A stretch of DNA of 64,000 nt from Chthoniobacteraceae bacterium (GTDB lineage: Bacteria > Verrucomicrobiota > Verrucomicrobiia > Chthoniobacterales > Chthoniobacteraceae). The notes under the pieces are model-generated. The model was not told the origin of the DNA and did not search any database. It saw only the letters and a program-made list of their open reading frames with translations. Made by a program: the position numbers and the translations under genes. Within the stretch, counting starts at the first letter, position 1, and the number at the start of each line of letters is the position of its first letter. Shown one piece after another: positions 54,043 to 61,511 of this stretch. The stretch lies in contig CANJPY010000013.1 of NCBI GenBank assembly GCA_947476255.1, positions 1 through 64,000 of the forward strand, read 5' to 3'.

Positions 54043-54819
54043 ATGGCGGCAACGCTTTTCTCCAATTTGATTCTCGCTAATAGCGATGGTGGATTAATTT
54101 TCGCCTTCGAGCAATCCACCTTGCCTGGAAAGGTGGTGTTGTCGGTCTTGTTTTTGGGATCCGTGTTTTCCTGGTCTGTGATGCTTAGCAAATTACTCAC
54201 GCTGAGGGTCGCAAAGAAGCAGCGCGAGTTGTTTTTAGAGCTGTTTCGACAGGACCGCCAGCCCCTTCGTTTGTATGCCGAGGGGTTGAGTTTTGAGGGA
54301 GCGCCAGTTTTCGCCATTTATGAGGCGGGATGCGTGGAATTATCGTATCAACTCTTGGGATCGACAGAATTAGATGAATCCTTTGGGGCTCGGCTGGACT
54401 CTGCGGAGCGAATTACGCCTTCGCAGATGAGGGTGGTGGCGGTGGCTTTGGAGCGAGCGGTGGGGGAGTCTTCTCTGAAATTGGAGTCGCAGATGATTAT
54501 TTTGGCGACGGCCGTGAGTGGGGCGCCTTTTGTGGGATTGTTAGGAACGGTCTGGGGGGTGATGGAAACCTTTGCAGATGTGGCCAAGGCAGGCTCTGCA
54601 AGCCTCGCAGCCATGGCGCCCGGGGTGTCAGCGGCTTTAATCACGACGGTGACTGGGTTGCTTGTGGCGATTCCCGCCATGTTCGGCTATAATTACTTGG
54701 TGACTTCGGTGCGCGGCATGATTGTGGAAATGGATAATTTTGCGGCTGAGCTTACCAGTGCCTTTGAACACCGTTATGTGGAGCATCGGCCTGATGGCGG
54801 TGGGGGCCGGCGGCATTAG
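54043..54819 (+). CDS. tolQ: MotA/TolQ/ExbB proton channel protein, TolQ-like
   Basis: The 258-residue inner membrane protein forms the proton channel that powers TolA or TonB. Three helices are seen: near 25-50 (VVLSVLFLGSVFSWSVMLSK), and the pair in the conserved region (ATAVSGAPFVGLLGTVWGVM and ITTVTGLLVAIPAMFGYNYL). The polar Thr and Ser residues of the channel are in place (TVWGVMETFADVAKAG). It is followed by tolR- and tolA-like genes, which favours TolQ over ExbB, although tolB and pal are missing here. The 5' side is divergent from the LolA-like gene. Confidence 0.9.
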   Translation: MAATLFSNLILANSDGGLIFAFEQSTLPGKVVLSVLFLGSVFSWSVMLSKLLTLRVAKKQRELFLELFRQDRQPLRLYAEGLSFEGAPVFAIYEAGCVELSYQLLGSTELDESFGARLDSAERITPSQMRVVAVALERAVGESSLKLESQMIILATAVSGAPFVGLLGTVWGVMETFADVAKAGSASLAAMAPGVSAALITTVTGLLVAIPAMFGYNYLVTSVRGMIVEMDNFAAELTSAFEHRYVEHRPDGGGGRRH

Positions 54820-54827
54820 CCTGGGGG

Positions 54828-54861
54828 TTGAATGGATTGAATGGATTGAATGGATTGAATG
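54828..54861 (+). repeat. 9-base tandem repeat TTGAATGGA, about 3.8 copies
   Basis: TTGAATGGA is repeated three times plus a partial TTGAATG in the gap between the tolQ-like and tolR-like genes, without a substitution. Pure short repeats of this kind change copy number easily. Here it lies 40 bases before the tolR start, where it could alter spacing or translation. Confidence 0.85.
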
Positions 54862-54900
54862 TCCATCGAAACCGTAAAAAAACCGTGAGAATTTGATTTT

Positions 54901-55317
54901 ATGCGCCGCTTTTCTGACAAGCATAGCATGCACACGCTCAATGAATTGAATGTGACTCCTTTGCTGGATCTCGCGTTCGTTTTGTTGCTGATTTTCATGA
55001 TCACGACCCCTCTGATGGAAAACAGCACCGATCTGATCTTGCCTTCCGGTCAAAAAGACGGGGTGGCAGTCGATCCCAACAGCGTGATCAATATTTCAGT
55101 GTTTCGCGAAGATAAAATCATGCTCAACACGGAGGTGGTCCCTTTGGAGTCTCTCACCCCGCGCCTCGTCGCGTTGCACGAGGCCAAGCCTGAGATGGCG
55201 GTTGTCGTGCGTTCCCACAAAGAGTTGCCGGTGCAGCGGTTGATGGAAATTTTGGATGCTGTAAAAGCTGCGAAAATTACAAAAGTGGGGTTGGCGAAAA
55301 TCGCAGAGGGGCAATAA
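54901..55317 (+). CDS. tolR: ExbD/TolR biopolymer transport protein, TolR-like
   Basis: The 138-residue protein has one N-terminal membrane helix with the functional aspartate in LNELNVTPLLDLAFVLLLIF (the residue before LAFVLL), then a periplasmic domain (NVTPLLD and later AVVVRSHKELPVQRLMEILD). This is the usual ExbD/TolR pattern. With the TolQ-like channel it forms the motor that energises the TolA/TonB protein encoded 17 bases downstream. The ATG lies beyond a repetitive gap and has no strong ribosome binding site. Confidence 0.92.
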   Translation: MRRFSDKHSMHTLNELNVTPLLDLAFVLLLIFMITTPLMENSTDLILPSGQKDGVAVDPNSVINISVFREDKIMLNTEVVPLESLTPRLVALHEAKPEMAVVVRSHKELPVQRLMEILDAVKAAKITKVGLAKIAEGQ

Positions 55318-55334
55318 ACCGCGTCCTGTCGCAA

Positions 55335-56657
55335 ATGTCGGACGAATCGTTTTTCCGCAAGAACTTCCTCATTGTAGCGTTGCTGCATGTTGTGGCGCTT
55401 GTGGCGATTTGGTTTTTTAGCGCCGTGCACAAGGTCCAGAAGCCCGTGGAAGTAATGTGGTTGGACGGCGGCGCCGCCGGGGGAGGCTCCCCGGGCGGGG
55501 GAGCTGCAGGCGAGGTCGAGGGGGCGCCCGCACCTATTTCCAGCCCAAAGGAGACCGAGACAATACCTGATTTGCCAGCCCCAACTTTGCCCAAGTTAGC
55601 GCCTCCCTCCGTGCCCAAGGCTGAGCCGCGACTTGAACCTGTGCCAACGGAAGTAAAAGTGAAAGTGGAACCGGAGCCAGTGCACAAAGAGGAGCCCCCA
55701 AGTGAGATTTCTTTACAAACTCGCAAAGTAAAACCCGTGCCCAAACCGGAGCTCAAACCGGAGCCCAAGCCGGCGCCCAAGCCAGAGCCCAAGCCGGCGC
55801 CCAAGCCAGAGCCCAAGCCGGCGCCCAAGCCGGCGCCCAAGCCAGAGCCCAAGCCAGAGCCCAAGCCAGAGCCCAAGCCAGAGCCCAAGCCGGCGCCCAA
55901 GCCGGCGCCCAAGCCGGCGCCCAAGCCGGAGCCCAAGCCGGAGCCCAAACCGGAGCCCAAACCGGAGCCCAAACCGGAGTCCAAACCGGAGCCCAAACCG
56001 GAGCCCAAGCCAGCGCCTAAGCCCGAGCCCAAGTCCGAAGCCAAGTCCGAAGCCAAGTCCACGCCGAAGGCCATTGCCAAGGGAGAGGCCGGTGAGAAAA
56101 CAGCGGCCAAGGCTGAGGAGGTGAAACCAGTTAAAGCAGTGCCTGCGGGAGGAGGGGCATCGGGGGAGAAGGGACCGCCCTCTGTCTCGCCTGTGCGTGC
56201 GGAAGCGGTGGGAGGCGGCGGAAATGGGGGGGCGGGTACTGGTGGATCTTCTGGAAGTGTCTCAACGCGTGGTCAGAGCGGGTCCGGTGGTGGTTCCTCG
56301 GGCGGTACGGGCCAGGGCAGTGGAGCAGGCAGTGGAGCAGGAAAAGCCGGAAGCGGTCCGAGCGCTGCGGAGCTTGGACGCTACGGGCGGTCTATTTACG
56401 AACGTTTTTATGGCGTGTGGGAGCAGCCTTTATCAGTGGTTCGTTCCAATCAGGACTTTGTAACCGTTCTTAAAATACGGATTCGCAAGGATGGAAGTAT
56501 TGTGGGCAAGGAGATTGTGACGTCTTCTGGCAATCCCGCCATGGACGAATCCGTACAGCGCGCGGCAGAAAAAGTAACGCGTATCGATGCGCCTCCCGCA
56601 GGGATAACAACGGACCCATACGAGGTCAGAATCGCGTTTAAATTGGATCAAAATTAA
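55335..56657 (+). CDS. TonB/TolA-type energy transducer with long KPEP/KPAP tract
   Basis: The 440-residue protein has an N-terminal membrane anchor ([17 protein letters not shown]), a Gly/Pro region, a lysine-proline tract (about residues 133-241) that can span the periplasm, and a Gly/Ser-rich linker. The C-terminal domain of about 90 residues is TonB/TolA-like ([18 protein letters not shown] and later [19 protein letters not shown]). The tract is built from near-identical KPEP and KPAP units. Whether it serves TonB-dependent receptors or the Tol system is open; no receptor, tolB or pal lies nearby. Confidence 0.87.
   Translation: MSDESFFRKNFLIVALLHVVALVAIWFFSAVHKVQKPVEVMWLDGGAAGGGSPGGGAAGEVEGAPAPISSPKETETIPDLPAPTLPKLAPPSVPKAEPRLEPVPTEVKVKVEPEPVHKEEPPSEISLQTRKVKPVPKPELKPEPKPAPKPEPKPAPKPEPKPAPKPAPKPEPKPEPKPEPKPEPKPAPKPAPKPAPKPEPKPEPKPEPKPEPKPESKPEPKPEPKPAPKPEPKSEAKSEAKSTPKAIAKGEAGEKTAAKAEEVKPVKAVPAGGGASGEKGPPSVSPVRAEAVGGGGNGGAGTGGSSGSVSTRGQSGSGGGSSGGTGQGSGAGSGAGKAGSGPSAAELGRYGRSIYERFYGVWEQPLSVVRSNQDFVTVLKIRIRKDGSIVGKEIVTSSGNPAMDESVQRAAEKVTRIDAPPAGITTDPYEVRIAFKLDQN
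55731..56058 (+). repeat. 12-base repeat array encoding KPEP/KPAP units
   Basis: Over about 330 bases the sequence repeats units of the kind AAGCCGGAGCCC and AAGCCGGCGCCC, giving Lys-Pro-Glu-Pro or Lys-Pro-Ala-Pro. Copies differ mainly at an A/C base and at codon third positions. Such near-identity suggests recent expansion and likely length variation between strains. Confidence 0.9.
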
Positions 56658-56704
56658 AGGCGCTTATCCCGAAGGCCATTTCTGGCGGCGAGGGCGGCTT
56701 TTGT

Positions 56705-57952
56705 TTAACCTTTGACGCCAAAGGGCTTTGGATCAAATTTTTTCGGATCGAACTTTTCTCCAAATGAGTTCGCTGTTTTTTGAGAGGACGACACTTTTTT
56801 TACAAAGAAAGTCCGGCTGATAATTCCTTCGGGAGCTGCCTTGTTGGATACCCTGCATTGAAACGCCAGCATACTGTCTTCCGGTTCAAGGGCGACTGTC
56901 AGGCTCGGGTCAAAGCAACCTGCGATGGGGAGTGAAACTCCTTTGAGGTCGTCCCATTGCTCCCATTGATAACGCAAGGGCGGCTCACCCGAGACACTTA
57001 CCTCCATGCGCACTGGTTCACCGGGAGGAACGCGCAGAACCAAAGGCGTGGTCGTATCGAATTCAGGCGCACCCTGAGCCAGAGTGGGCTTCGTTTGCGG
57101 GGCGGGGGCGCCAAATACTTGAGCATTTGTTTTTGGAACTTCTTCTGGAAGAATGCCCTTCCTCCGAAACATTTGGGCATAAGTTTGCACCACCACGGGC
57201 TCCTGAGCTTTGGGCTTGTCGCCGTCAATGGAGTTGGGGGTGTTTTGTGCTGGAGAGACTGTCAGGGGTGTGCTGGCGCTTTCTTTATCTGCCTTGGACT
57301 GGGGCCCTGCGGAGGGGTTTGAGTTCGGGATTTCTTTGGAGTCGCCTATGGGGGCCCCTTCGGGAGTGGCAGGTTTCGACTCGGGGGAAGCCTGTTCTGC
57401 GGCTGGCACTGGCACTGCAGCCGATCTCGCATAGGTGTGTTTGATGCTTGATTGGAAATCTGGCCTTGGCGGTGCCTTGTAGGGAGCGGCGGGCAGCGGT
57501 TGGAGAAAGTGTACTTGCCGGAGGGCCAGTGTTTTATCGCCGGATATCTCAGAAGCCAGGGGCAGGGTGGCCGAAATATCCGTGTCCACGGGTTTGGAAT
57601 CGCGGATGGAATTCGCGATCGAGGTGAGACGCGCCGCACGCTTCTGAGTGACAAAGCGCCGGAAAGCAAGGCAGTCGGCTTGAGTTGCCGGAGCCTGCCA
57701 CTGAAAATGTTCATAGCCCGAGAACGCTTGCCAGTAAGGATTTTCAGGCCAGCGCAGCAGAACCTCTCCCTCTGAAAGGCCTGTGACTTCACTTAAAACA
57801 ACGATGGATGCCAACACCCAGATTTTTGCCGCCGCAAATCCTTCTTGCTGGGCGTCTGGAAAAAGCGCGACGACTTCCGTCCAGTCAAAGTCACGCGCCG
57901 CCTTCGCGAGGGGGCGCGTGAGATCCAGAATATCGAAAAGCCGGACTTTCAT
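56705..57952 (-). CDS. IS5-type transposase N-terminal domain joined to Ig-like domain
   Basis: The 415-residue protein has no signal peptide. Its first 110 residues match the DUF772-type N-terminal domain of IS5-family transposases: RLFDILDLTRPLAKAARDFD, LSEGEVLLRWPENPYWQAFS with the GYEHFQW follow-up, and AFRRFVTQKRAARL. The DDE catalytic domain that should come next is absent. A low-complexity Pro/Ala/Ser-rich linker (about 130-270) is followed by an Ig-like domain (GEPPLRYQWEQWDD and AFQCRVSNKAAPEG). This looks like a captured transposase fragment reused in a new protein. It is convergent with the TolA/TonB gene. ATG 57952 is chosen; a GTG lies four codons earlier. Confidence 0.8.
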   Translation of the reverse strand: MKVRLFDILDLTRPLAKAARDFDWTEVVALFPDAQQEGFAAAKIWVLASIVVLSEVTGLSEGEVLLRWPENPYWQAFSGYEHFQWQAPATQADCLAFRRFVTQKRAARLTSIANSIRDSKPVDTDISATLPLASEISGDKTLALRQVHFLQPLPAAPYKAPPRPDFQSSIKHTYARSAAVPVPAAEQASPESKPATPEGAPIGDSKEIPNSNPSAGPQSKADKESASTPLTVSPAQNTPNSIDGDKPKAQEPVVVQTYAQMFRRKGILPEEVPKTNAQVFGAPAPQTKPTLAQGAPEFDTTTPLVLRVPPGEPVRMEVSVSGEPPLRYQWEQWDDLKGVSLPIAGCFDPSLTVALEPEDSMLAFQCRVSNKAAPEGIISRTFFVKKVSSSQKTANSFGEKFDPKKFDPKPFGVKG

Positions 57953-58395
57953 CGAGGGTTCCACCCTATACCAACTATGGAACGGAGGGGAATGCTGATG
58001 CCTCTTTTTTTAGGCCCGAATCTTTTCCTCGCCCCGTCGCAGGCTGCTTTTTATGGATTTAGAGAATCACTGGGACCGCCTGCGGTGCTCCCTCTTCCCG
58101 CTTCGGGGGGCGCCCTCTGATTCAAAGAAGGGCAGTGGATGGGGCCCGGGCGCATTTTCGGCATTCTTTTGTTCAGGTTTTTGCTCAACTATAGGAGTGG
58201 TGTGCTCGGGGTTCTGTGATGCTCGAAAGATCATCGCGGTAGTGCCGAAGCGGAGGGATGCGCGACAGAAAATAGGTCATGGCGGTGGGGGCGATCGCTG
58301 AGGAAACTGATGCTTGCTGCAATAAACCCTGATTCAGGCTATCCCTGAAGACGCTTTTTCGTTTTTACTCGAATCTTTGTTAGAAGAACGGATTT
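57953..58395. other. Gap of about 440 bases with little recognisable content
   Basis: No tRNA or named RNA family was recognised here. The region contains a short T run near 58005 and a possible small minus-strand ORF, listed separately. It separates the transposase-Ig gene (minus) from the cupin gene (plus) and must hold the promoters of both, but no clear consensus boxes were found. Confidence 0.5.
58067..58234 (-). CDS. Possible small protein, 55 residues
   Basis: An open frame begins with ATG 58234 (MIFRASQNPEHTTPIVEQKP) and ends at TGA 58067, with a hydrophilic, Pro/Glu/Lys-rich composition and a very basic end (GKREHRRRSQ). The composition is protein-like, but there is no ribosome binding site, no known family and another frame overlaps. 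It may simply be a chance frame. Confidence 0.22.
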   Translation of the reverse strand: MIFRASQNPEHTTPIVEQKPEQKNAENAPGPHPLPFFESEGAPRSGKREHRRRSQ

Positions 58396-59130
58396 ATGTC
58401 AGACCATTGGACAGCATTGAAAAACTCTGCACGCGGTGCACTTTCCCAGCGTAATTACGCGGCGGGCTCTCTTTTGGAGCGCCTCGGGACGACTGGAGTG
58501 GGCACTGCCGAACTGTTAGCGGCCGATCGCCAGGGGCTTGGCTTGGGGTGGATCCCTGGGGTCGAGTTCGTGCCCCGCCGTGTGTTTCGGCAGAGGCATC
58601 GCGGTTTTTTTGGAGAATTCGTGCGGGAGGGGCAGGGGATCACTGGGGATCTTGCCTTGTGGCCCAGGCAATGGGCCTCCGCAACAATGTTTGCAGGAAC
58701 GGCCAAAGGTTTTCACATTCATCCGCCTTTTGTGCCGGCAAATACGGACCCTGCGGCCTGGTTTCAGCACCTTTTTGGTCCAAACCCGGCGCCTGTCAGC
58801 GAGCGCCCTTATGCGAAGGAACAATGGGACGTGATGTTTTTTGTGAGGGGCAACGTCGAAATGCTTTTGGTCGACGAGAGGATGGGGTTGGAGCGTCGCA
58901 TCATGCGGTTTATCCTCGAGGGTGACGACAGCGGCGGCAACGCGCACGCTGGGGTGGTCATCCCGGCAGGCGTCGCGCATGCGCTGCGAGTGGAGGGGTC
59001 CACAGATGCCATCATGGTGTACGGCACCAGTACCGTGTTTGACCCCGCCGCCGAGGGGCGTATCGCGGACGATGTGGAGCGGGCCCCGCTCCCAAGTGAG
59101 TGGCAGGCTTACTTGGACGGTGCCAAGTAA
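58396..59130 (+). CDS. RmlC-like cupin protein
   Basis: The 244-residue protein resembles dTDP-4-dehydrorhamnose 3,5-epimerase and related cupins: KGFHIHPPFVP, EQWDVMFFVRGNVEMLLVDE and VVIPAGVAHALRVEGSTDAI, followed by VYGTSTVFDP. Two histidines, in the GFHIHP motif and in AGVAHAL, could bind substrate or metal. The N-terminal half (about 60 residues) is extra compared with RmlC. A role in sugar nucleotide modification would fit rfbB at 1502, but the genes are far apart and the substrate is not certain. It heads a short plus-strand series with an FmdB protein and a thioesterase. Confidence 0.7.
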   Translation: MSDHWTALKNSARGALSQRNYAAGSLLERLGTTGVGTAELLAADRQGLGLGWIPGVEFVPRRVFRQRHRGFFGEFVREGQGITGDLALWPRQWASATMFAGTAKGFHIHPPFVPANTDPAAWFQHLFGPNPAPVSERPYAKEQWDVMFFVRGNVEMLLVDERMGLERRIMRFILEGDDSGGNAHAGVVIPAGVAHALRVEGSTDAIMVYGTSTVFDPAAEGRIADDVERAPLPSEWQAYLDGAK

Positions 59131-59148
59131 AGTTTTTTGAGCTCTTTT

Positions 59149-59394
59149 ATGCCTATTTACGAATACGAGCCTTGTTCCGGAGACTGCCGTATTTGCAAAA
59201 AGGGGTTTACGCTGAACCGGCCTTTGAGTGCCCCAGCCCTGGAGAAGTGTCCCTTGTGCCGTGCGCCTGTGCGCAAGCTCATCAGTTCCTTTTCAACCCC
59301 AACGATTTTAAAGCCATTATCCACGGCGCAGGCAAAGAACGCCGGGTTCAAAATTTATAAAAAGGTGGGCAACGGAGAGTACGAGCGGCAGTAA
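59149..59394 (+). CDS. FmdB-type zinc ribbon protein
   Basis: The 81-residue protein starts MPIYEYEPCSGDCRICKKGF, the pattern of FmdB-family regulatory zinc ribbons (usually MPxYEYxC). Zinc ligands would be the CSGDCRIC cysteines and the CPLC pair (EKCPLCRAPV). The tail is a short basic helix-rich segment (AQAKNAGFKIYKKV). Function is unknown; members are small DNA- or RNA-linked or scaffold proteins. It lies 18 bases after the cupin stop and 21 bases before the thioesterase start, so the three are likely co-transcribed. Confidence 0.85.
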   Translation: MPIYEYEPCSGDCRICKKGFTLNRPLSAPALEKCPLCRAPVRKLISSFSTPTILKPLSTAQAKNAGFKIYKKVGNGEYERQ

Positions 59395-59415
59395 AAGAGA
59401 GAGAAAATCGGTTTC

Positions 59416-59865
59416 ATGCAAGGCGCCCAACACCCCCAACACCCATCCACACCCGAGGTCCGAACGGAGGTGCAGGTCATGTTTTTCGACACGGACTGTG
59501 CCGCCGTCGTGCACAACATTGCCTATCTGCGCTTTATTGAAACAGCGCGCACCTATTTGGCGGAGCAGCTGGGAATGGGCCTGGCGGAGATGGCCAAAAC
59601 CAGTCTTTTCCCCGTGGTCGCCCGCACTGAGATTGATTACAAGAAGCCGGCGGTTCTCGGCGATAAACTTGTGGTCCATGGCTGGTTAGAATCTTTTGAT
59701 CGAAGCCGGTTCTGGTGCGCCTTTGAGATCCGCAGGGAGTCGGACCAGGTTTTGATGGTGAGCTCCCGCCAGATGTTAGCCTTGGTTCAAATGCCGGCCG
59801 GCCGGCCTGTCAGGCTTCCTGCTGAGTGGCAGGAAAGATATCCCCACCTCGTGGGAAATCATTAA
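59416..59865 (+). CDS. YbgC-like acyl-CoA thioesterase (4HBT fold)
   Basis: The 149-residue hot-dog fold protein has the YbgC signature VQVMFFDTDCAAVVHNIAYL, with the catalytic aspartate in FFDTD, and RFIETARTYLAEQLG. A DYKKPAVLGDKLVV strand block follows. In proteobacteria ybgC is part of the tol-pal operon, and this gene lies some 3 kb from tolQ/tolR-like genes. The first 15 residues are a Gln/Pro-rich extension that may be unneeded. The substrate is unknown. Confidence 0.88.
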   Translation: MQGAQHPQHPSTPEVRTEVQVMFFDTDCAAVVHNIAYLRFIETARTYLAEQLGMGLAEMAKTSLFPVVARTEIDYKKPAVLGDKLVVHGWLESFDRSRFWCAFEIRRESDQVLMVSSRQMLALVQMPAGRPVRLPAEWQERYPHLVGNH

Positions 59866-60077
59866 AGAGTGCGGGCAAGTACGGTACGGGGAGCCTGTCG
59901 CGTTCGAGGCCTGCAGCGGGAAGACTTCCTCCAAATGCTGCTGAATCGATTTGATTGTCGGGTTCTTTGTTCGGAGCCTGCCTCTGGGCTCATACGGGGC
60001 CGGTTGTTTGCATCCTACCGTGGCTCGGGCTTGGAGAAAATATCCTGCAAGCCCGCATCTTTTTGGGATGCTCCGGT

Positions 60078-61370
60078 TTATATCGTGGTACCCGAAGGAA
60101 TGACGGCGTCCTTTGGAATCACCACGATACCATCGCGGATAAAAAAGTTCGGGCCGTCAAAGGTGTCAGGTTTGCCCGCAGGATTGATGGTGACGCGGTC
60201 TCCGATGCGTGCGTTTTTGTCGATGATTGTGTTTTCGATATGGCAGTTGCGCCCAACGCCGATGGCCGGAGCATCCGCTGGGCGAGCGAGCTCGGAGTCA
60301 AAAAAATCCGCCCCCATCATGACGGAATTTCGGAGTACGCTTCCGGTTTCAATCACGCTTCGAATTCCGATGACAGCGCGGTCAATGGTGGCTTCTGTGA
60401 TGACGCAGCCGTCAGAAACAACGGCTTCGCGTACGGTGGCGGAGTTTATTTTGCTCGCGGGCAAGAAGCGTGCGTGTGTGAAAATGGGCGCGGCAGAATC
60501 GAAGAAATTGAACGGAGGCAACGTGCGCGCCAGCGCTAGGTTGGCATCAAAAAAGGAACGGATGGTGCCGATATCCTCCCAATAGCCTTGGAAGATATAG
60601 GCGGAAACCTTCGCTTTGTGAATTTGCTCGGGAATGACGTTTTTGCCGAAATCCACGTGCTGGTTGTCCAAGGCTTGAATCAGAGCGTCCCGGTTGAAAA
60701 CGTAGATGCCCATGGATGCCTGATAGAGCTCGGCATCTGCGGCTTTGCCGAGTTTGGCGAGCAGTTTTGGGCCGATACGAAGCGGTTCTAACACTGCGGG
60801 GTCCTTGGGTTTCTCGACGAATTCGGAGATGCGGCGGTTGGCATCGGTGCGCATGATCCCAAAACCCGAGGCGTCCTGGCGGGAAACCGGCGTGGTGGCG
60901 ATGGTGATATCCGCCCCCGATTCGATATGACCTGCGAGAACATCCCGGAAGTCCATGCGGTATAACTGGTCGCCAGAAAGGATGATAAAGTGTTCGTATT
61001 GGGAGTTTAGAAAATCCCTGAGGTTTTGCCGCACGGCGTCTGCAGTGCCCTGGTACCAGCGCTCACCGCTGGGCGTTTGCTGAGCCGCCAGAATCTCGAC
61101 GAAAGCTTTTGAGAAGTCGTCGAATTTGTAGGCTGCGTGAATATGCCGGTGTAGAGAGACGCTGTTAAACTGCGTGAGCACAAAGATGCCCCGCAGACCG
61201 CTGTTAATGCAGTTGCTGACGGCAATATCGACGATTCGGTATTTCCCAGCAAGCGGGACCGCCGGCTTGGAGCGCTCTTTGGTGAGCGGGAAGAGCCGGG
61301 AGCCGGCGCCACCGCCCATGATGATAGCGAGGGTTTTATCTGTGATGGAGGACCAATTCTGTAGGCTCAT
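60078..61370 (-). CDS. glgC: Glucose-1-phosphate adenylyltransferase
   Basis: GlgC makes ADP-glucose for glycogen synthesis. The 430-residue protein has the nucleotide-binding GGGAGSRLFPLTKERSKPAV (residues 19-38), FVLTQFNSVSLHRHI, YEHFIILSGDQLYRMDFR (substrate-binding Asp) and VEKPKDP. The C-terminal left-handed beta-helix runs from about residue 290 (DSAAPIFTHARFLPASKI on). Regulation by allosteric effectors is expected but not visible. It is divergent from glmS. The maltokinase gene at 26.5 kb hints at other alpha-glucan steps. Confidence 0.95.
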   Translation of the reverse strand: MSLQNWSSITDKTLAIIMGGGAGSRLFPLTKERSKPAVPLAGKYRIVDIAVSNCINSGLRGIFVLTQFNSVSLHRHIHAAYKFDDFSKAFVEILAAQQTPSGERWYQGTADAVRQNLRDFLNSQYEHFIILSGDQLYRMDFRDVLAGHIESGADITIATTPVSRQDASGFGIMRTDANRRISEFVEKPKDPAVLEPLRIGPKLLAKLGKAADAELYQASMGIYVFNRDALIQALDNQHVDFGKNVIPEQIHKAKVSAYIFQGYWEDIGTIRSFFDANLALARTLPPFNFFDSAAPIFTHARFLPASKINSATVREAVVSDGCVITEATIDRAVIGIRSVIETGSVLRNSVMMGADFFDSELARPADAPAIGVGRNCHIENTIIDKNARIGDRVTINPAGKPDTFDGPNFFIRDGIVVIPKDAVIPSGTTI

Positions 61371-61511
61371 GAAATGACAGGCGAGGTTCGGGTGAAGGAT
61401 GGCTTTAAAAGCATGATACCGTTTTGTGCGCCTGCCGAGCCGCTTTTTTTCGGAAGTTTTCTCCCGAAGTTATTAGACGTCGGCATGGGCGTCTCTTAAA
61501 GTCGGAGGCTT

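Noticed and set aside
55731-56058. Repeat array as a possible CRISPR
   Set aside because: Repeats are 12 bases, contiguous, without spacers, and in frame within a coding gene.
55277-56110. Minus-strand frame rich in GLGSGLGAG repeats
   Set aside because: It is the complement of the KPEP/KPAP repeat array of the TonB/TolA-like gene.
56705-57952. A complete IS5 insertion sequence
   Set aside because: No DDE domain, no terminal inverted repeats or target duplication seen, and the rest of the chain is an Ig-like protein.
61371-61511. glmS ribozyme or riboswitch in the glmS leader
   Set aside because: No recognisable conserved core could be found in 140 bases; only short, weak inverted repeats are present.
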